Source of the DNA: Adiantum capillus-veneris
Lineage: Eukaryota; Streptophyta; Polypodiopsida; Polypodiales; Pteridaceae
Reading direction: 5' to 3'
Assembly: GCA_014529385.2 (NCBI GenBank)
Contig: CM043963.1
Coordinates: 2,362,001 to 2,426,000, forward strand
Length of the DNA: 64,000 nt
A program made the position numbers and the translations under genes. Under the pieces are notes generated by a model that had not been told where the DNA came from, ran no database searches, and saw only the letters and a program-made list of their open reading frames with translations. Below are positions 47,270-61,500 of this stretch, one piece after another (within the stretch, counting starts at the first letter, position 1; each line of letters begins with the position of its first letter).

Positions 47270-47762
47270 TCTGACATAGTTTGCGGGATTCGGACTAACT
47301 CATGAAGATGACACGGCTACATGGTTTGACTCAGTGGAAAGATGGGATTTTGAGACTCTAGACGAGCTGTTTTCATCAAAGAATTCTCGCAGAAAGGCAT
47401 CGCTCACAATATGCTCTCACAAATTCACACATTCAAGCAGAATGAGGGTGAATCAGTATACAAGGTGGCATTACGACTCAAGAGATATGTCATGTTCTAT
47501 CCAAGAGTGGAACTACCTATGCAAGCATGATTGATGTTGATCTTTATCCAAGGAATGACACATGCGAGTCTTCAGAAGGATCTGCATATGATAAGGAGCT
47601 TGACACTAAACGAATTGATCAAAGAAGCTCTTTATGTGGTGGATAACTGTGGGGAATATAAAGAAAAGGATTGTAAGAGTAAAAATGAAGACAAATCCTC
47701 TCAGCACAGTGATTCACAGATAAGTGAATCCATTGATGAAAACTCTTTATCTACTGGATAAC
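47270..47762 (+). pseudogene. Gag core (capsid-like) domain
   Basis: Reading shifts between frames: AGFGLTHEDDTATWFDSVER and WDFETLDELFSSKNS, then GESVYKVALRLKRYVMFYPR, then KDLHMIRSLTLNELIKEALY and VVDNCGEYKEKDCKS. This is the usual 'L...A..W...l......W.el...F......gESv..y..r' gag layout. A TGA at 47530 follows 'ELPMQA'. The final acidic Ser-rich segment is duplicated (CTCAGCACAGTGATTCACAG at 47700 and again at 47815). Confidence 0.7.
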
Positions 47763-47850
47763 TATGAGGAATATAAAGAAAAGGATTGTAAGACTTAAAT
47801 AGAAGACACGTCCTCTCAGCACAGTGATTCACAGATGAGTGAATCCATTG
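47690..47850 (+). repeat. Short tandem duplication in the gag Ser-rich segment
   Basis: About 115 bp beginning at the AACTGTGGGGAATATAAAGAAAAGGATTG phrase (from about 47645) recur from about 47760 with few changes, both encoding a Lys/Asp then Ser/Gln-rich stretch ending SESI. Confidence 0.7.
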
Positions 47851-48660
47851 CAAATCCAATGGCACCTATCGATCAAGAAAAGTTTGAAATAGTCAAGAGG
47901 TTAGCTCCTCTTGTAAAGTCTTATCTAGGGGAGATTAAGTGGTGCAAAATTGAGAGGAAATGGACAAACGATATGAGGAAAAGGGTAACTATAGCATGGA
48001 ATATGCTAGGGAGAGGTATGTAGAACCTATTCCAGTAGCATCTACTCCACCTAGATATGTTACAAGGAATGCACCACATCTAGGAGGAGTTTCAAGGTCA
48101 CAACCTGTCTTAGGACAACAACCTCCACTGATAGGTACTAGAATACCTTTAGACATGAGATACACGTCGATGATGGAAGCATCTAATAAACCAGTGCTAG
48201 TACCAACTATAATGTGTTATAACAACCAAAGCGGATACTGCCCTTCAAAGCGATAGAAGATGAGAGAAACACATGGAGTGGTGAGGCCGGTACAACCTCC
48301 ACCTCCTATTAACTTGAAGAAAAAATGTATATGATAGATGAAAGGACATTGTGGTTCATTGTGAATAGAGGCTTAGCTAGGTCAGAGCATGTTTACAACC
48401 AAGAGGAAATGCAAGAAGAAGCTCCTTAAACAGAGATAGATTGTCACAAACATGGTGACAACCACCTGGTCAAACAATTTCCTTAGATGGAGATCACACA
48501 AGTAAATGCGTATGGTCTTGATTGTGGCATCACTTACTTGATCCGTGACTGCCCAAACCGAGTCAAAAAGATCACAACAAATGTCTCAAGAATCATTCAG
48601 CTACCCAGCAGCTCGGAACGTTGTGCCAGTTCAAGTAGCTACGTGAGAGCAAGCTTGAAA
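47835..48660 (+). pseudogene. Gag C-terminal part with degraded zinc knuckle
   Basis: Frames carry EPIPVASTPPRYVTRNAPHL and a Pro/Arg-rich stretch, then CHKHGDNHLVKQFP and GLDCGITYLIRDCPNR. The last resembles a zinc knuckle (C..CG..gHlirdCPnr) in which the first Cys and His ligand are not clear. Several stops break it. Confidence 0.5.
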
Positions 48661-49484
48661 GGAATCTGTTGAGAATCTAGAAATAGAGGAAATGGAAATT
48701 GACGTGAGTCTAGAGACAAATGAACCAAAGAATGATGCACCCAGTCAAAAAACCAAGAGCAAACGAAATAGTTGGAAAGTGAGAAAGGCTAGAATAAAAG
48801 CACATAGGGAATGAGAGCAGAAATCCCTAGCTGCGGAACTTACCCAATCTAAAGAGAAGATAAGACAACATGAGGAAAGGGTTTCACATTCTCTTATGCA
48901 GATGTCTCAACCTTGAACCATCCACAAAAAGTGAGCCTAGAAGTGCTAGTTCAGGAGGATCACTCTTGGTAGAAAAAGTTAATGATCCATTAGATGTCCA
49001 CTTGAAAGCCTATGAATTGTGGCTCAAAAACAACCAAACCCAAGAACAGAGGTGGATGACATATCCATATGCGGAACTAGAAAAGCAAAGGCTTGAAATG
49101 TGCCAGAAAATGATTTAAACATCCCAAGATTTACTAGAACCACAAGTTGGAAAACCTGAGCATGTGATCCTTGTCCCAGCTACACCAGCAACTACATCAA
49201 ACCACAAACAAATAGAGCCAGATTCTAGTCACGAGCACGGACCAAAGCTCAAGGACCCATCATTAGAACCAAAAAGAGTATTGAATACCATGGATAACTC
49301 TTCCAAGGGATTTCACCTAGCTATACCAGAGGGTTGTAAAGAACTAGATGGCCTTGACAAATTGTGGAAACAAGTCAGAGAGGCCATCAACCAAGAAGAA
49401 CACAACCATGTCAATGGGCTAAAAATTCTCTAATCAATTAGCTAGAAAAACCCTTCCAAAAACATCAATCGAAGAGAAAACAGA
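48661..49484 (+). pseudogene. Gag-downstream coding remnant, Lys/Glu-rich
   Basis: Frames 48870-49118 and 49164-49433 are hydrophilic, rich in Lys, Glu, Gln and Ser (AYELWLKNNQTQEQRWMTYP, ELDGLDKLWKQVREAINQEE) and carry occasional Trp. No enzyme motif. Probably the tail of the Gag polyprotein. Confidence 0.4.
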
Positions 49485-52400
49485 TAGTAACTTTCCATAA
49501 CAAACCAAACCACCAAGGGAAAGGCCAGAATTTAACCTTGCTAAGGATAGTAGTGACAGTGATGATCCTTATGACATCCCCTACCAGGAACTCAGGTCAT
49601 CACTATCACTAGTAGCTTCTATAGCAATCAAAGAAGGCCAAAAGAAAAGAGCAACAATTCAAAGCCAAAAATATTAACAAATCTGGATACCAAAGAGCCA
49701 GCTCGAACCAAAGCAGGTATGGATCAAGAAGATGAAGATCTCTAATGAAAAATCACAAGATCCAACACCAAATGAAAACAATCAAAGTGTGCAAGAATGA
49801 CTAAGAAAATCACAAAGTCACAAGCTTTTGCAAATTAGATTTGGGTTCCAAAGAAGTTGGTTCAAGCACAAGGAGGTCAAGAGTTTGTTCGGACTCCGAA
49901 ATGGTTACAGTATAAACTCTCAAAGTTTGAATCCCGTCCCCAACCAAGTGTAAAAGGATTGAAGTAAAGACCGTTGCTAACTCACACAAAGACAAGGTGG
50001 ATCCCAAAGAAATCTCTTCAAACACAAACAAAGCAGGGACAAGTATGCGTTCCCAAGTGAGAATCACATACAAAATAGTCAGTAATGACAAACAAGTGGG
50101 TCCCAAACAAAACCAATAAAACTGTTGTCATTGCACCACCACTTGAATTCTTTCAATTCCTCCTATAATTAGAGTACAGCTAGAAAAGAGCTCACTTCAA
50201 GCTAGAACCTACTAATGAGGAACAATGCCAAATACAACAACCAACAACAAGGCTAAAATGGATTCCAAAGAAACATCAAACAAATAAGTAAACCTTCAAT
50301 AAATCTCTACAACCTTCAATCAAGCAAACGGCACAAGACCTTCAAAAACCACCACATTGCTTCGAATAGGAAGCCTCGCCAGCAAATGCCAATAATCAAA
50401 TTGCTATACCCACATCTTGTGATTTTTTCCATGCATTGATTATGTATGCGTAATACAACTAGATTACAAGGCCTCCATAGGCACAATTTCTAATTTCTAA
50501 AGCACATCACATACCCTTAACAATACCCTATCGTCGAGGTGAACTCCAAATAGGAGGGGCGGAGGCATTCTAAATGCCAACATATTACTATGAATATTAG
50601 AGGGCAATGTTTTATGCACTGCAATGAATTTTTGTGTTTGATTGTGGTAACGTTTTGACAAAATTTAGAGTATATGCCCTCATAATAGTGTTACAAGAGA
50701 CAAAATCCATACATGAGCCCTAGGGACATGTGTACAATTTACATAGTGTTAGAATTCTATTCGGATGATTTTTCTTTTTGTTGAGTTGATTTTTGGTTTG
50801 TTTAGTTATTTTTTGAGATTTTCTTTTTTTTTAATTAAAAAATCCATAATCTAGATGAAGAAAACACTAAAGAGATGCCTTAGCAGTACAAAGAGAAGAA
50901 GGTACATAAAAATGACAAAACTTCACGAGGTATGTCTCCAAAGTCATATGCACAACGCTATAATGTCAAAGGTAAGAAAGAATGTTGATCAGCCTTTGAC
51001 AACAATATGAGACCAAAAATGACTGAGATGATAAATAGTAACTTTCCATAACAAACCAAACCACCAAGGGAAAGGCCAGAATTTAACCTTGCTAAGGATA
51101 GTAGTGACAGTGATGATCCTTATGACATCCCCTACCAGGAACTCAGGTCATCACTATCACTAGCACCTTCCGTAACAATCAAAGAAGGCCAAAAGAAAAG
51201 AGCAACAAGTCAAAGCCAAAAATATTGACAAATCTGGATACCAAAGAGCAAGCTAGATCAAAATCAAGTATGGATCAAGAAGATGAAGATCTCTAATGAA
51301 AAATCACAAGATCCAACACCAAAGGAAAACAATCAAAGTGTGCAAGAACGACTAAGAAAATCACAAAGTCACAAGCTATTGCAAATTAGATTTGGGTTCC
51401 AAAGAAGTTGGTTCAAGCACAAAGAGGTCAGGAGTTTATTTCGATTCCGAAACGGTTACAGTATAAACTCTCACAGTTTGAATCCCGTCCCCAACACACT
51501 ATAAAAGGATTGAAGCAAAGACCGTTGGTGACTCACACAAAGACAAGGTGGATCCCAAAGAAATCTCTTCAAACACAAACAAAGCAGGGACAAGTATGCG
51601 TTCCCAAATGAGCAGCACATACAAAATAGTTAGTAAACACAAACAAGTGGGTCCCAAACAAAACCATAAAACTGTTGTCACTGCACCACCACTTGAATTC
51701 TTTCAATTCCTCCTATAATTAGAGTACAGCTAGAAGAGAGCTCACTTCAAGCTAGAACCTACTAATGAGGAACAATGCCAAATACAACAACCAACAACAA
51801 GGCTAAAATGGATTCCAAAGAAACATCAAACAAATAAGTAAGCCTTCAATAAATCTCTACAACCTTCAATCAAGCAAACGGCACAAGACCTTCAAAAACC
51901 ACCACATTGCTTCGAATAGGAAGCCTCACCAGCAAATGCCAATAATCAAATTGCTATACCCACATCTTGTGATTTTTTCCATGCATTGATTATGTATGCA
52001 TAATACAACTAGATTACAAGGCCTCCATAGGCACAATTTCTAATTTCCAAAGCACATCACATACCCTTAACAATACCCTATCGTCGAGGTGAACTCCAAA
52101 TAGGAGGGGCGGAGGCATTCTAAATGCCAACATATTACTATGAATATTAGAGGGCAATGTTTTATGCACTACAATGAATTTTTGTGTTTGATTGTGGTAA
52201 CTTTTTGACAAAATTTAGAGTATATGCCCTCATAATAGTGTTACAAGAGACAAAATCCATACATGAGCCCTAGGGACATGTGTACAATTTACATAGTGTT
52301 AGAATTCTATTCGGATGATTTTTCTTTTTGTTGAGTTGATTTTTGGTTTGTTTAGTTATTTTTTGAGATTTTCTTTTTTTTTAATTAAAAAATCCATAAT

Positions 52401-52577
52401 CTAGATGAAGAAAACACTAAAGAGATGCCTTAGCAGTACAAAGAGAAGAAGGTACATAAAAATGACAAAACTTCACGAGGTATGTCTCCAAAGTCATATG
52501 CACAACGCTATAATGTCAAAGGTAAGAAAGAATGCTGATCAGCCTTTGACAACAATATGAGACCAAAAATGACTGAG
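49485..52577. repeat. 1.55-kb tandem direct duplication
   Basis: TAGTAACTTTCCATAACAAACC begins both copies, at 49485 and 51036, and GACCAAAAATGACTGAGA ends both, at about 51027 and 52577. The period is 1551 bp and the copies differ at only a small share of positions by eye. Each copy begins with broken coding sequence containing phrases such as IWVPKKLVQAQ and TRWIPKKSLQTQTK, and ends in AT-rich non-coding DNA. Confidence 0.95.
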
Positions 52578-53880
<1,303 letters not shown>

Positions 53881-53978
53881 TGATGTGGTTTGACAAAAGT
53901 ACAAGAAAGTGGAGCACAAGAAAGCAAAACAACAACAACGTACCGCCATTGACAATATGGCCATGTCGAGGAAGACAT

Positions 53979-53996
53979 GAATTCGGAGGAGGGGAG
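53979..53996 (+). other. Polypurine tract of the gag-only element
   Basis: GAATTCGGAGGAGGGGAG immediately before TGTTGACCC. Confidence 0.8.
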
Positions 53997-54228
53997 TGTT
54001 GACCCACGGGCCAACAATATGACATGACTCATTTTCCCTACCAAAGTCTTATATTTTGAGAGTTACAAAATGATGTGGATTATGGCTATAAACATCATTT
54101 TTAATGAGTAGCTAGTCTAGTTGGAGAAGCCAAGGTGCAATGGCACTTCCATATTGTAAATACAAAGCCATTTGACCCATTGAACTATGTTTTAGGTTTT
54201 AATATATGGTAGCCTTAGTATATAAGTC
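53997..54228 (+). repeat. 3' LTR of the gag-only element, truncated
   Basis: It matches 42772-43000 (TGTTGACCCACGGG...AGCCTTAGTATATA) with many substitutions. Similarity stops at about 54228, so the remaining ~700 bp are lost. Confidence 0.85.
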
Positions 54229-54492
54229 AGAGATGCCCCTCTCTGGGGATCTATGCACAAAATATACGATTTACACCTTTATACAATTTTCAATATACAT
54301 CACAGTTGGGAAGCGTTTGCATAGGGGAGGAGCTCTCAGCACCCGACCAAGCATGGAGTTTAGGCCATGAGCCGGACTACATCGAGAGGCACCTAGAGAC
54401 TAGTGCTACCCTTGAATGGGTGTTATGAATGAAGCGTTCTCAAGAAAATATAACATTGTGGAGGCTGAAGATATGTGTACACCGCATTGCGG

Positions 54493-54555
<63 letters not shown>

Positions 54556-55536
54556 TGGAGGATGAAATAGAGTGCACAAAGACGTGAGAGAATGACAATA
54601 GAGATTCTTTTAAATGCCCCATCTAAATGAAACAGGAAACCATGTATTAATGCAATGACAAAATCTATGTATACCATAACATTAAAAAAAAATTATGACA
54701 AATAACTAGCAGAGCACCGGACCCTGTGTAGGGATCAACTGGTCCACCCATCCACATTCGCTCTACTATGGACAGAGAGAATTTTACTTCGCCGGGATCG
54801 ATCCAGAACAGCTCCAACCTACCTGAGCCAGACATAAGTTGAGGCCACTTTTCCTCCCTCCATGAACCCAAGCTCTGAAAGGATCCCAAGTACCAATAGG
54901 TGGTAGGGTATCAACACCAACCATACCATTTTAGGTGCCACACCTCTTCAATGCCCAACACTGGGTGTTTAGGCAAAGCCAATGCAAAATCCCCAATGCG
55001 TTAGCCATGTAGGTCATTCAACCCCCGAGGCACTAACCGTGTAGATGAGCCTAACAAAAAGATGAAGACCTAGGCAACACCCCTGATCCAGCAAAGCCCC
55101 AGGTCAAGGACTCTTTTGTCTAAGGCTAAGCGATGTAGGTGATCGTAGTCTTGTAGCAACGCTTCCATGAGAAACATAACACATGAGTCCCAATCACAAT
55201 AGCACTTTCCATATGCAAAAACAATCTTTTGCAAGAAGTTTAGATTGTACAAGGTCTCTACCCTTACATGTCAACCATAAACCATCCGAATCACTTCATG
55301 ATCTAATTCCAAAACCATAAAGCATAATCCAATCACATCACATGGATGAACACTCTACCCAAATCGGGTGAGGCACAACAAACTCTGCATAACCACTTTA
55401 GAATATAACATGATTGCAAAAATTTTGGCATCATTTATGTTACCATATACATGTGGTAGTGATGTGTGTGAACACACTAGGACCGCCAGGCCATTTTTTT
55501 CCTCTTTAAGAGGTTTTTTCCCCCGAGCATTGGATA
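54229..55536. other. No gene recognised; contains a GA microsatellite
   Basis: (GA)n at 54497-54552; the rest has no supported gene. Some of it may be the outer part of the LTR of the copia element at 62.2 kb, interrupted by the MULE. Confidence 0.5.
54497..54552. repeat. (GA)n microsatellite
   Basis: About 28 units. Confidence 0.97.
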
Positions 55537-55545
55537 TACGCTTAT
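55537..55545 (+). other. 9-bp target-site duplication, left copy
   Basis: TACGCTTAT, identical to 62195-62203. Nine bases is the typical duplication length of Mutator-like elements. Confidence 0.88.
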
Positions 55546-55583
55546 GGGGGTTTTATTTTTACGAGCTTTCAGTTTCGAGCTTT
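55546..55583 (+). repeat. Left terminal inverted repeat of the MULE
   Basis: It starts GGGGGTTTTATTTTT and continues ACGAGCTTTCAGTTTCGAGCT. The right end, read inward on the other strand, gives GAGTGCATTTTATTTG then CGAGCTTTCAATTTCGAGCT. Confidence 0.85.
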
Positions 55584-56383
55584 TACAATTGGAACTGTTT
55601 TTTCGAGCTTTTAAACCCAAATTTTACACCAATGATATCTTTAAATATCATTGTATAGTGGAAAAACTCAAAACCTTACAGTACAATCCTTCAACTACCA
55701 AACACTTTTAAGAAATATGGAAGCATGTCTATGCTTATGCAAAATGAAACTTTATAAAAAGCACCATTTGTATGTATTTTTGAGGCTGTACTGAAAACGT
55801 GGGCTCCCACATGGGATTTCTTTCACATAAACTCTTATTTCCATCACTTTAATGATTTTGTTATCTCACAAAAATCAACACACAAGCCAATGGTGTCAAC
55901 ATAATCTAACTACAAAAGAAAGCTCCAATCAAAGTCATCTCCACATCATGTGGCGGTCATGTACCAAACAACCACAAATGAAATATCCAAATGAAATGTA
56001 TGGAGCATACCAAAATTCCATGTCAATGTCATATGGCTGCCATGTACATAAAAACATAAATCAAAACATGAAGATGTGTACTGTCAGAATAGAGTTTCCT
56101 CAACCAAATGTGCATCCGCAATCAACATTTCACAGGTCCACATGCAATATCAGTCAAACATCTTTCATAGAGCACATGATCTAGCTCTAGACACATGCAA
56201 TGCCTCATATCTTCCGCAGAAGCTCAGCCCAAACCACCACACCCCGCAAACAAGTCCAAAACATAGTCATGAGGCTCAGTAAATGTTGCCAGCAACCACC
56301 TGACCATATAAAAAATAAATTAGAAACCGAATGCAAACACATATATACCATAACATTCACTAGTATCATACTTTGGACTAGTC

Positions 56384-58046
56384 TTACTGACAGAACAAAG
56401 AAGACCGCTTTGCCCCGCCTCTAAGAATAACACCATCAATCTCAATGGGGAAGACTACATCATCTATCATGTAGCTACAATCTGCTGGAAACAATCTCTT
56501 GGCAATTTTCTCCCCTGCCTGTCTATCATAGTGTGGCACAGGATGGCTAGTACGATACCAAAGACACATGGTAAGATCAAGTACCTACATGAATAAAAAA
56601 ACTCAAAGAATGAATGGCATATCTACAATGTTTTTAGTTAGGAAATTAAACTATGAAACTAAGTTTGTTATCTTACCGCCTCTCTAGTGAGTGGATGCCG
56701 TTATGCCTTCTTATTACACATGAGAGTCCATGTACGTAAGAGCACAAGTCCTACCCTAGTTACATCTGCAATAAAATCTCCAATATGCTCGGCCATGCAC
56801 ATGGTCACTAAAAACTCCTCATCGGCCAAAAACTCACGAGCAACATCCATGCACCCTGTCACTAGACCCCTGGAAAATGTGTTCCACTTGGGAACATTCA
56901 TGCCCTTTACAAAAGTGAATGATGACATGTAAGCGTACAACCATAGTTAGTTGTAGGTACTAGTCCAAAGAAAAGTTACTTACCCAATGGGATTGGTCCT
57001 AGACCATCCACAAGCAAACTTGTAGGAAAATCTGCAAAGATAAGCCTAGTAACCTCACGACATGGCACACCATCTTTGCTATATAGATTTGTACTGTGTG
57101 TCGCAAAAAATCTGTTGATGCTATAAGAAAACCAAACATGAATTATGTTCAAAATCATAGAACAATGCAAGAAGAAAATGCAAATAAGTAAGCACTATGA
57201 AAATCTACCTATCAAGGGCAAACTTATCAATTTGTGACATATCCACAAGCAAAACATCTACAATAGTTTGGTAATGGAACCCTGCAAGCATTATCCAAAT
57301 TAGCTTTGAATTAGGAAATATGGAAGACAGATATGCTAACAATTTTCTTAAACTTACCAAAACAGATCGTGTGATCGGCCTTCTCTCCCAAGCCTCTCGC
57401 CCAAGTGAAGACTCTGCAACAAACGAATTAGTGTGCACCAATGAGGATGTAGTGGGCACATTAGAAGAGGGTGCCATATAGGGTATATTGGTACCCAAAG
57501 AGGACATGCCGGGCTCTACAGATGGCACAATGGGAGGCATTGAAGAAGGAGTGGATTTCCTTGATGTACTTTGAGGCTCCATTTTCCCTTTACCCTTCTT
57601 GAGTACATTGCTTGCTAGTGGAGTACCTTGAGAGCCACTCTCAATGGTGTTTTGAGTAACTCCTTCAGAAACGGGAGGGAGAGACTCTTCTTGTGTCTCC
57701 TGTAAGTACTCATCACTCTCATTTTGAAACCCTTCACTCAACAACCATATAGCACAATATCACATAAATTAGTACTAAAGTAAGACATATACATTCTCAA
57801 AATAAAAGAGCCACTAGTGTTAAGATACTTACTCTCACGTAATTCCAACTCTTGCTTTGGAATAACTCCTAGTGGATAATCCAACCACAAAGGAAAAACC
57901 TTGGCTTCCCATGTTGTCAGATTCCTTTCAATCAAAGAGGGAGAGAACATTGTATTCTCATCATGTACATCAATCCACTCTCTAGTGAATAATGGGGCTT
58001 CATTCAATTCCTGCGCCTCAACGCATTGCATAACCCATCTACACAA
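56384..58046 (-). pseudogene. Second MULE gene, multi-exon, function unknown
   Basis: Consecutive minus-strand frames join through short introns. One junction is clear: ...DKFALD at 57207 splices (donor GTAGAT, acceptor TTATAG) to SINRFFATHSTNLYSKDG at about 57120. Products in order: FTREWIDVHDENTMFSPSL and WEAKVFPLWLDYPLGVIPKQ; a Ser/Pro/Thr-rich linker with KKGKGKMEPQ; DGVPCREVTRLIFADFPTSL; MNVPKWNTFSRGLVTGCMDV; MCLWYRTSHPVPHYDRQAGE. No known domain is recognised. Some junction phases do not fit, so it may be broken. It is an accessory element gene or a captured host gene. Confidence 0.45.
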
Positions 58047-58515
58047 TTTTTAGAGCATCATCCACTTTGAAAAGCATATAAACGCAATGGCATAATAAAT
58101 GTCATGTATCCAAAAAAACAAATGTCAAATTCTCCTTTGTATGGAGAATACTTTTTCAAAATAAACCATAAACCCTATCTTGGGCTCCCACAAGGGATTT
58201 AAGTGTTTTCAACATAGACATTATACACACGCATATTGAAAGCTCGATAGGTGAACAGATGGATTTGACAACATGCTGATTCAAATGTATCTTAATGGCT
58301 ATGACTGTGCATATCTTAAAGAGTGAATATTCCAAATCTATTTAGAACACTTTTCAATGAATGAATTAAATTTCGAACAGTTTTCAGTGAATGCAACAAT
58401 AACTTTTTGCAGCTGCATGCTTTTACACTTTCTTTGTACCTTATGCACATTCTCTTCCTTCTCTTTTCATCATTTTTTTTACCTCAAGTACTATTCCTCC
58501 CTGTCTATCTCAAAC

Positions 58516-61500
58516 ATGACAGCAACAACTACAGCAATGCTTTCATGGACGATTAATGGTGCTCATATGGATTATGGAGTCTCATTAAGAAATGGAGAGC
58601 TTCTACTTAGTGAATATTTTCTTCAAAGCCTATTGCCTCCTTCTATTCAGTTTGAAGGCTTGCAAGCAGTCGTTCAGACAGGGAGCTCCGAGTCTAAGGT
58701 CAATGTGTTGCCTGGATGGGATCATGAAGATCAAAAGCATTACCTTCTTGACCATTCTTTGTCCTCGGCTTACCACATTCTTCATTCAGATAGCTATGTT
58801 TATGTGGCTGACAGTTTAGAAACAAATGAAGAAGTCGGTGATTCTTCTATGTTCGCTACACCATGTAACAAAAGCTCGACTCCATCACATTTAAATGTTG
58901 ATATTGATGAAGGTACAGACACAATTGTTTTGGAGACAGTGGAGCTAACCAGGTCACCAGGACCCTTTCAAGACACACAAGATGGGGTGGAGCATACAAT
59001 GCAGGAGTATTCAAAGGATATATCCATCATTTCATGGATGAAAGACAAAGGTAAATCGTGCAGGTTGTCTAAACTTTTAGAGATTTGTGGAACTCCCAAA
59101 AAGGTTGACGAGCTCCCAAATTTTTATAATGGCAATGTTTTTTTCGAGCTTCCTCCAATTCACAACAATAAAAGGATGCTCGGTATGGAGCAGAAGTACG
59201 ACGGTCACCTTTGGTCTTGCCCAGCATCGACCAACATGGCCATATTATGTGATGCCAAAGGAAACAACAATAACACATTTGGTGATCCATCTGGGAGTGC
59301 ATGACCACAATGTACAGCCAGGTACTAGAAGGGCAGCTCTTGAAAAAGTGCGCAATCTTGTTAAGACAGTTTTAAAGATTGAGAACGGGGGTCCTAGAAA
59401 AGTACAGATGTTAGTTGCTCGTCAAATGCTATTTCAATCATTGACTAAAGAAGATGATTTAGAAGCCACTGATGTAGAGCTTAACCATTTTCTTGAGGAA
59501 ATGATGCCCCTTGTTCAAAATAGGGGATTCAAAAGTATTTTGTCAAATGAGAAAGCTAAGCAGGGTCAGGTTGTTGATGATGGATACGACAATATACTAT
59601 TGCTACAGAAACGGTGTGTTTTTCCATTCTTTCATGGAAGTCGTTTTCCAGGCCAAGGTGGACCTAACGACAAATGTTATGTATTCAAAATGTCCACAAA
59701 AGGACCTGCTTTTGGAGTTGAACTAGTCAATAGAATGAGGCGAGGAGGGACAGGAGATTCGAGTAGTGCTTGGGTGCACTTTGATCATACTCATTGAATT
59801 GAAGGATGGGTAACTATGTCCTGCTCGGTTTATGATCCTGGGTAAGTGAATTTATAAAAATATGTTAGATAGCATGTTTGATATAAGACACATGTTATTA
59901 CTTATTTGTTCTATGTGTACAGCATTAGAGCATTGCAAGTGATTGCAATATGTGAATGTAAAGAAGAAGACGAAGAAACACAAATCTTGTTTTGGAGAAA
60001 TTTAAACACAATTATAGAGAGGTGTGGGCATGAACCAGTAGACTTTGTTGGATTTATGTCTGATGAAGCTGGGCCTAATTGGCTAGCAATACGAGTTGTA
60101 TACAATGGTGGACGGCATAATGTAATGGAGGGAAGGGAGCGCTCGTGTCTTTTCCATTGGGAGCAAAGTCTACACAAACATACAAAAAAACATGTCGCTA
60201 CAGATAGACAATTGCATCACATTGAAATGTGTGAAGCATGGCGCTTAGCAAAGACTACAAATGAGGCCTCTCGTATAGCTTCCACAATACGAGAATGGTG
60301 GGTGAAATATGTGATAGGGGATAATAAAAAGGCTTTAGAGAGATGGTTTAATTGGTGGCAGCAACGGATTTCCCATTGGGGAAGCGCTGAGACAATGGTA
60401 TATCAATCATTTTTTTGGTTCTTATTAAATACATGAAAAGAGAGATTTACATTTATATGGTTTTAATTGTGTTGTATTTATAGGTCAGTAAGAGTCCATG
60501 GGAGAGAGCTCAAATTCCAAGTATAAACTTGTCAGAGAGCATCCATGCTAGTTGGCTGGCAGGTGAAGGTGGTAAACGTAAAAACTCACTTTATGATGCA
60601 TGTGTCAGTGATGTTTTGAATGCATATATTCAATGTGCAAAAAGATTGGGATACACCACAGGCAGATACATCGGAACGGGCCCTTCCATAGAAGCAATGA
60701 TGGCCAATTCCAAACGCTGAGAATCTCCAAATCCAAATCATTTTACGAGTACATTAAAAGGCTTGGTTGTTGCTGGTAGTCCTTTGTATGAGGAGCCTGT
60801 GATGGAAGGTGACAAAGAGACAGTACAACGGAAGAAGAAAACACATGAATTCGGTACAAGCTCACATAAACCTGGATATGTAATGGAAGCAAGACAACGA
60901 AAAACCAGAGGGAGACCACGGAGTATACATTTTGATAGAGAGGATAATGAAGAAGTATATGTTGTCACTGACAGTGAAGTAGGAGATAGCATTCCAGTGC
61001 AGCCTGGGGAGAATTCAACAAGGTGTATTCAAGAGGTCCAAGTTGCCCGTGAAGAGTGGGCTTTATGAAGGATGCCAGCCAAATGCATGAGGAAATGTTT
61101 TGGAATGGTAGGGAAGAAAAGTTGTGGTAACAAATTACAAAGCCGTAATGTGGGAATGGTTGCTCCTTGTTTTTGGTCTAAGAGAACTTTTAAAGACAAG
61201 ACAATTGCACAGTGGATATGGTTCTGCAATTATGAAGTAGGCCACACACAAAAAGTACAGAGGCAAGTTAAATTCTCACCTGTCGTTCCTACTTTCTGGC
61301 AAGTGGATATTGGAACCAATTTATCAAAGGAAGAGAGTGACAGCTTGGTACAAAGGGGATTTCAATTTGCAGATTTTGCAACACCACTACGACGCATGAA
61401 CAATACAAATGCTACTCTTACACAAGGAGGCTCCAGTAGTAGCAGGAAGCGTAAGTGGAGACATGGTATTTCCAAAGAAGCGCAAAAGAGATTGGAGTCA

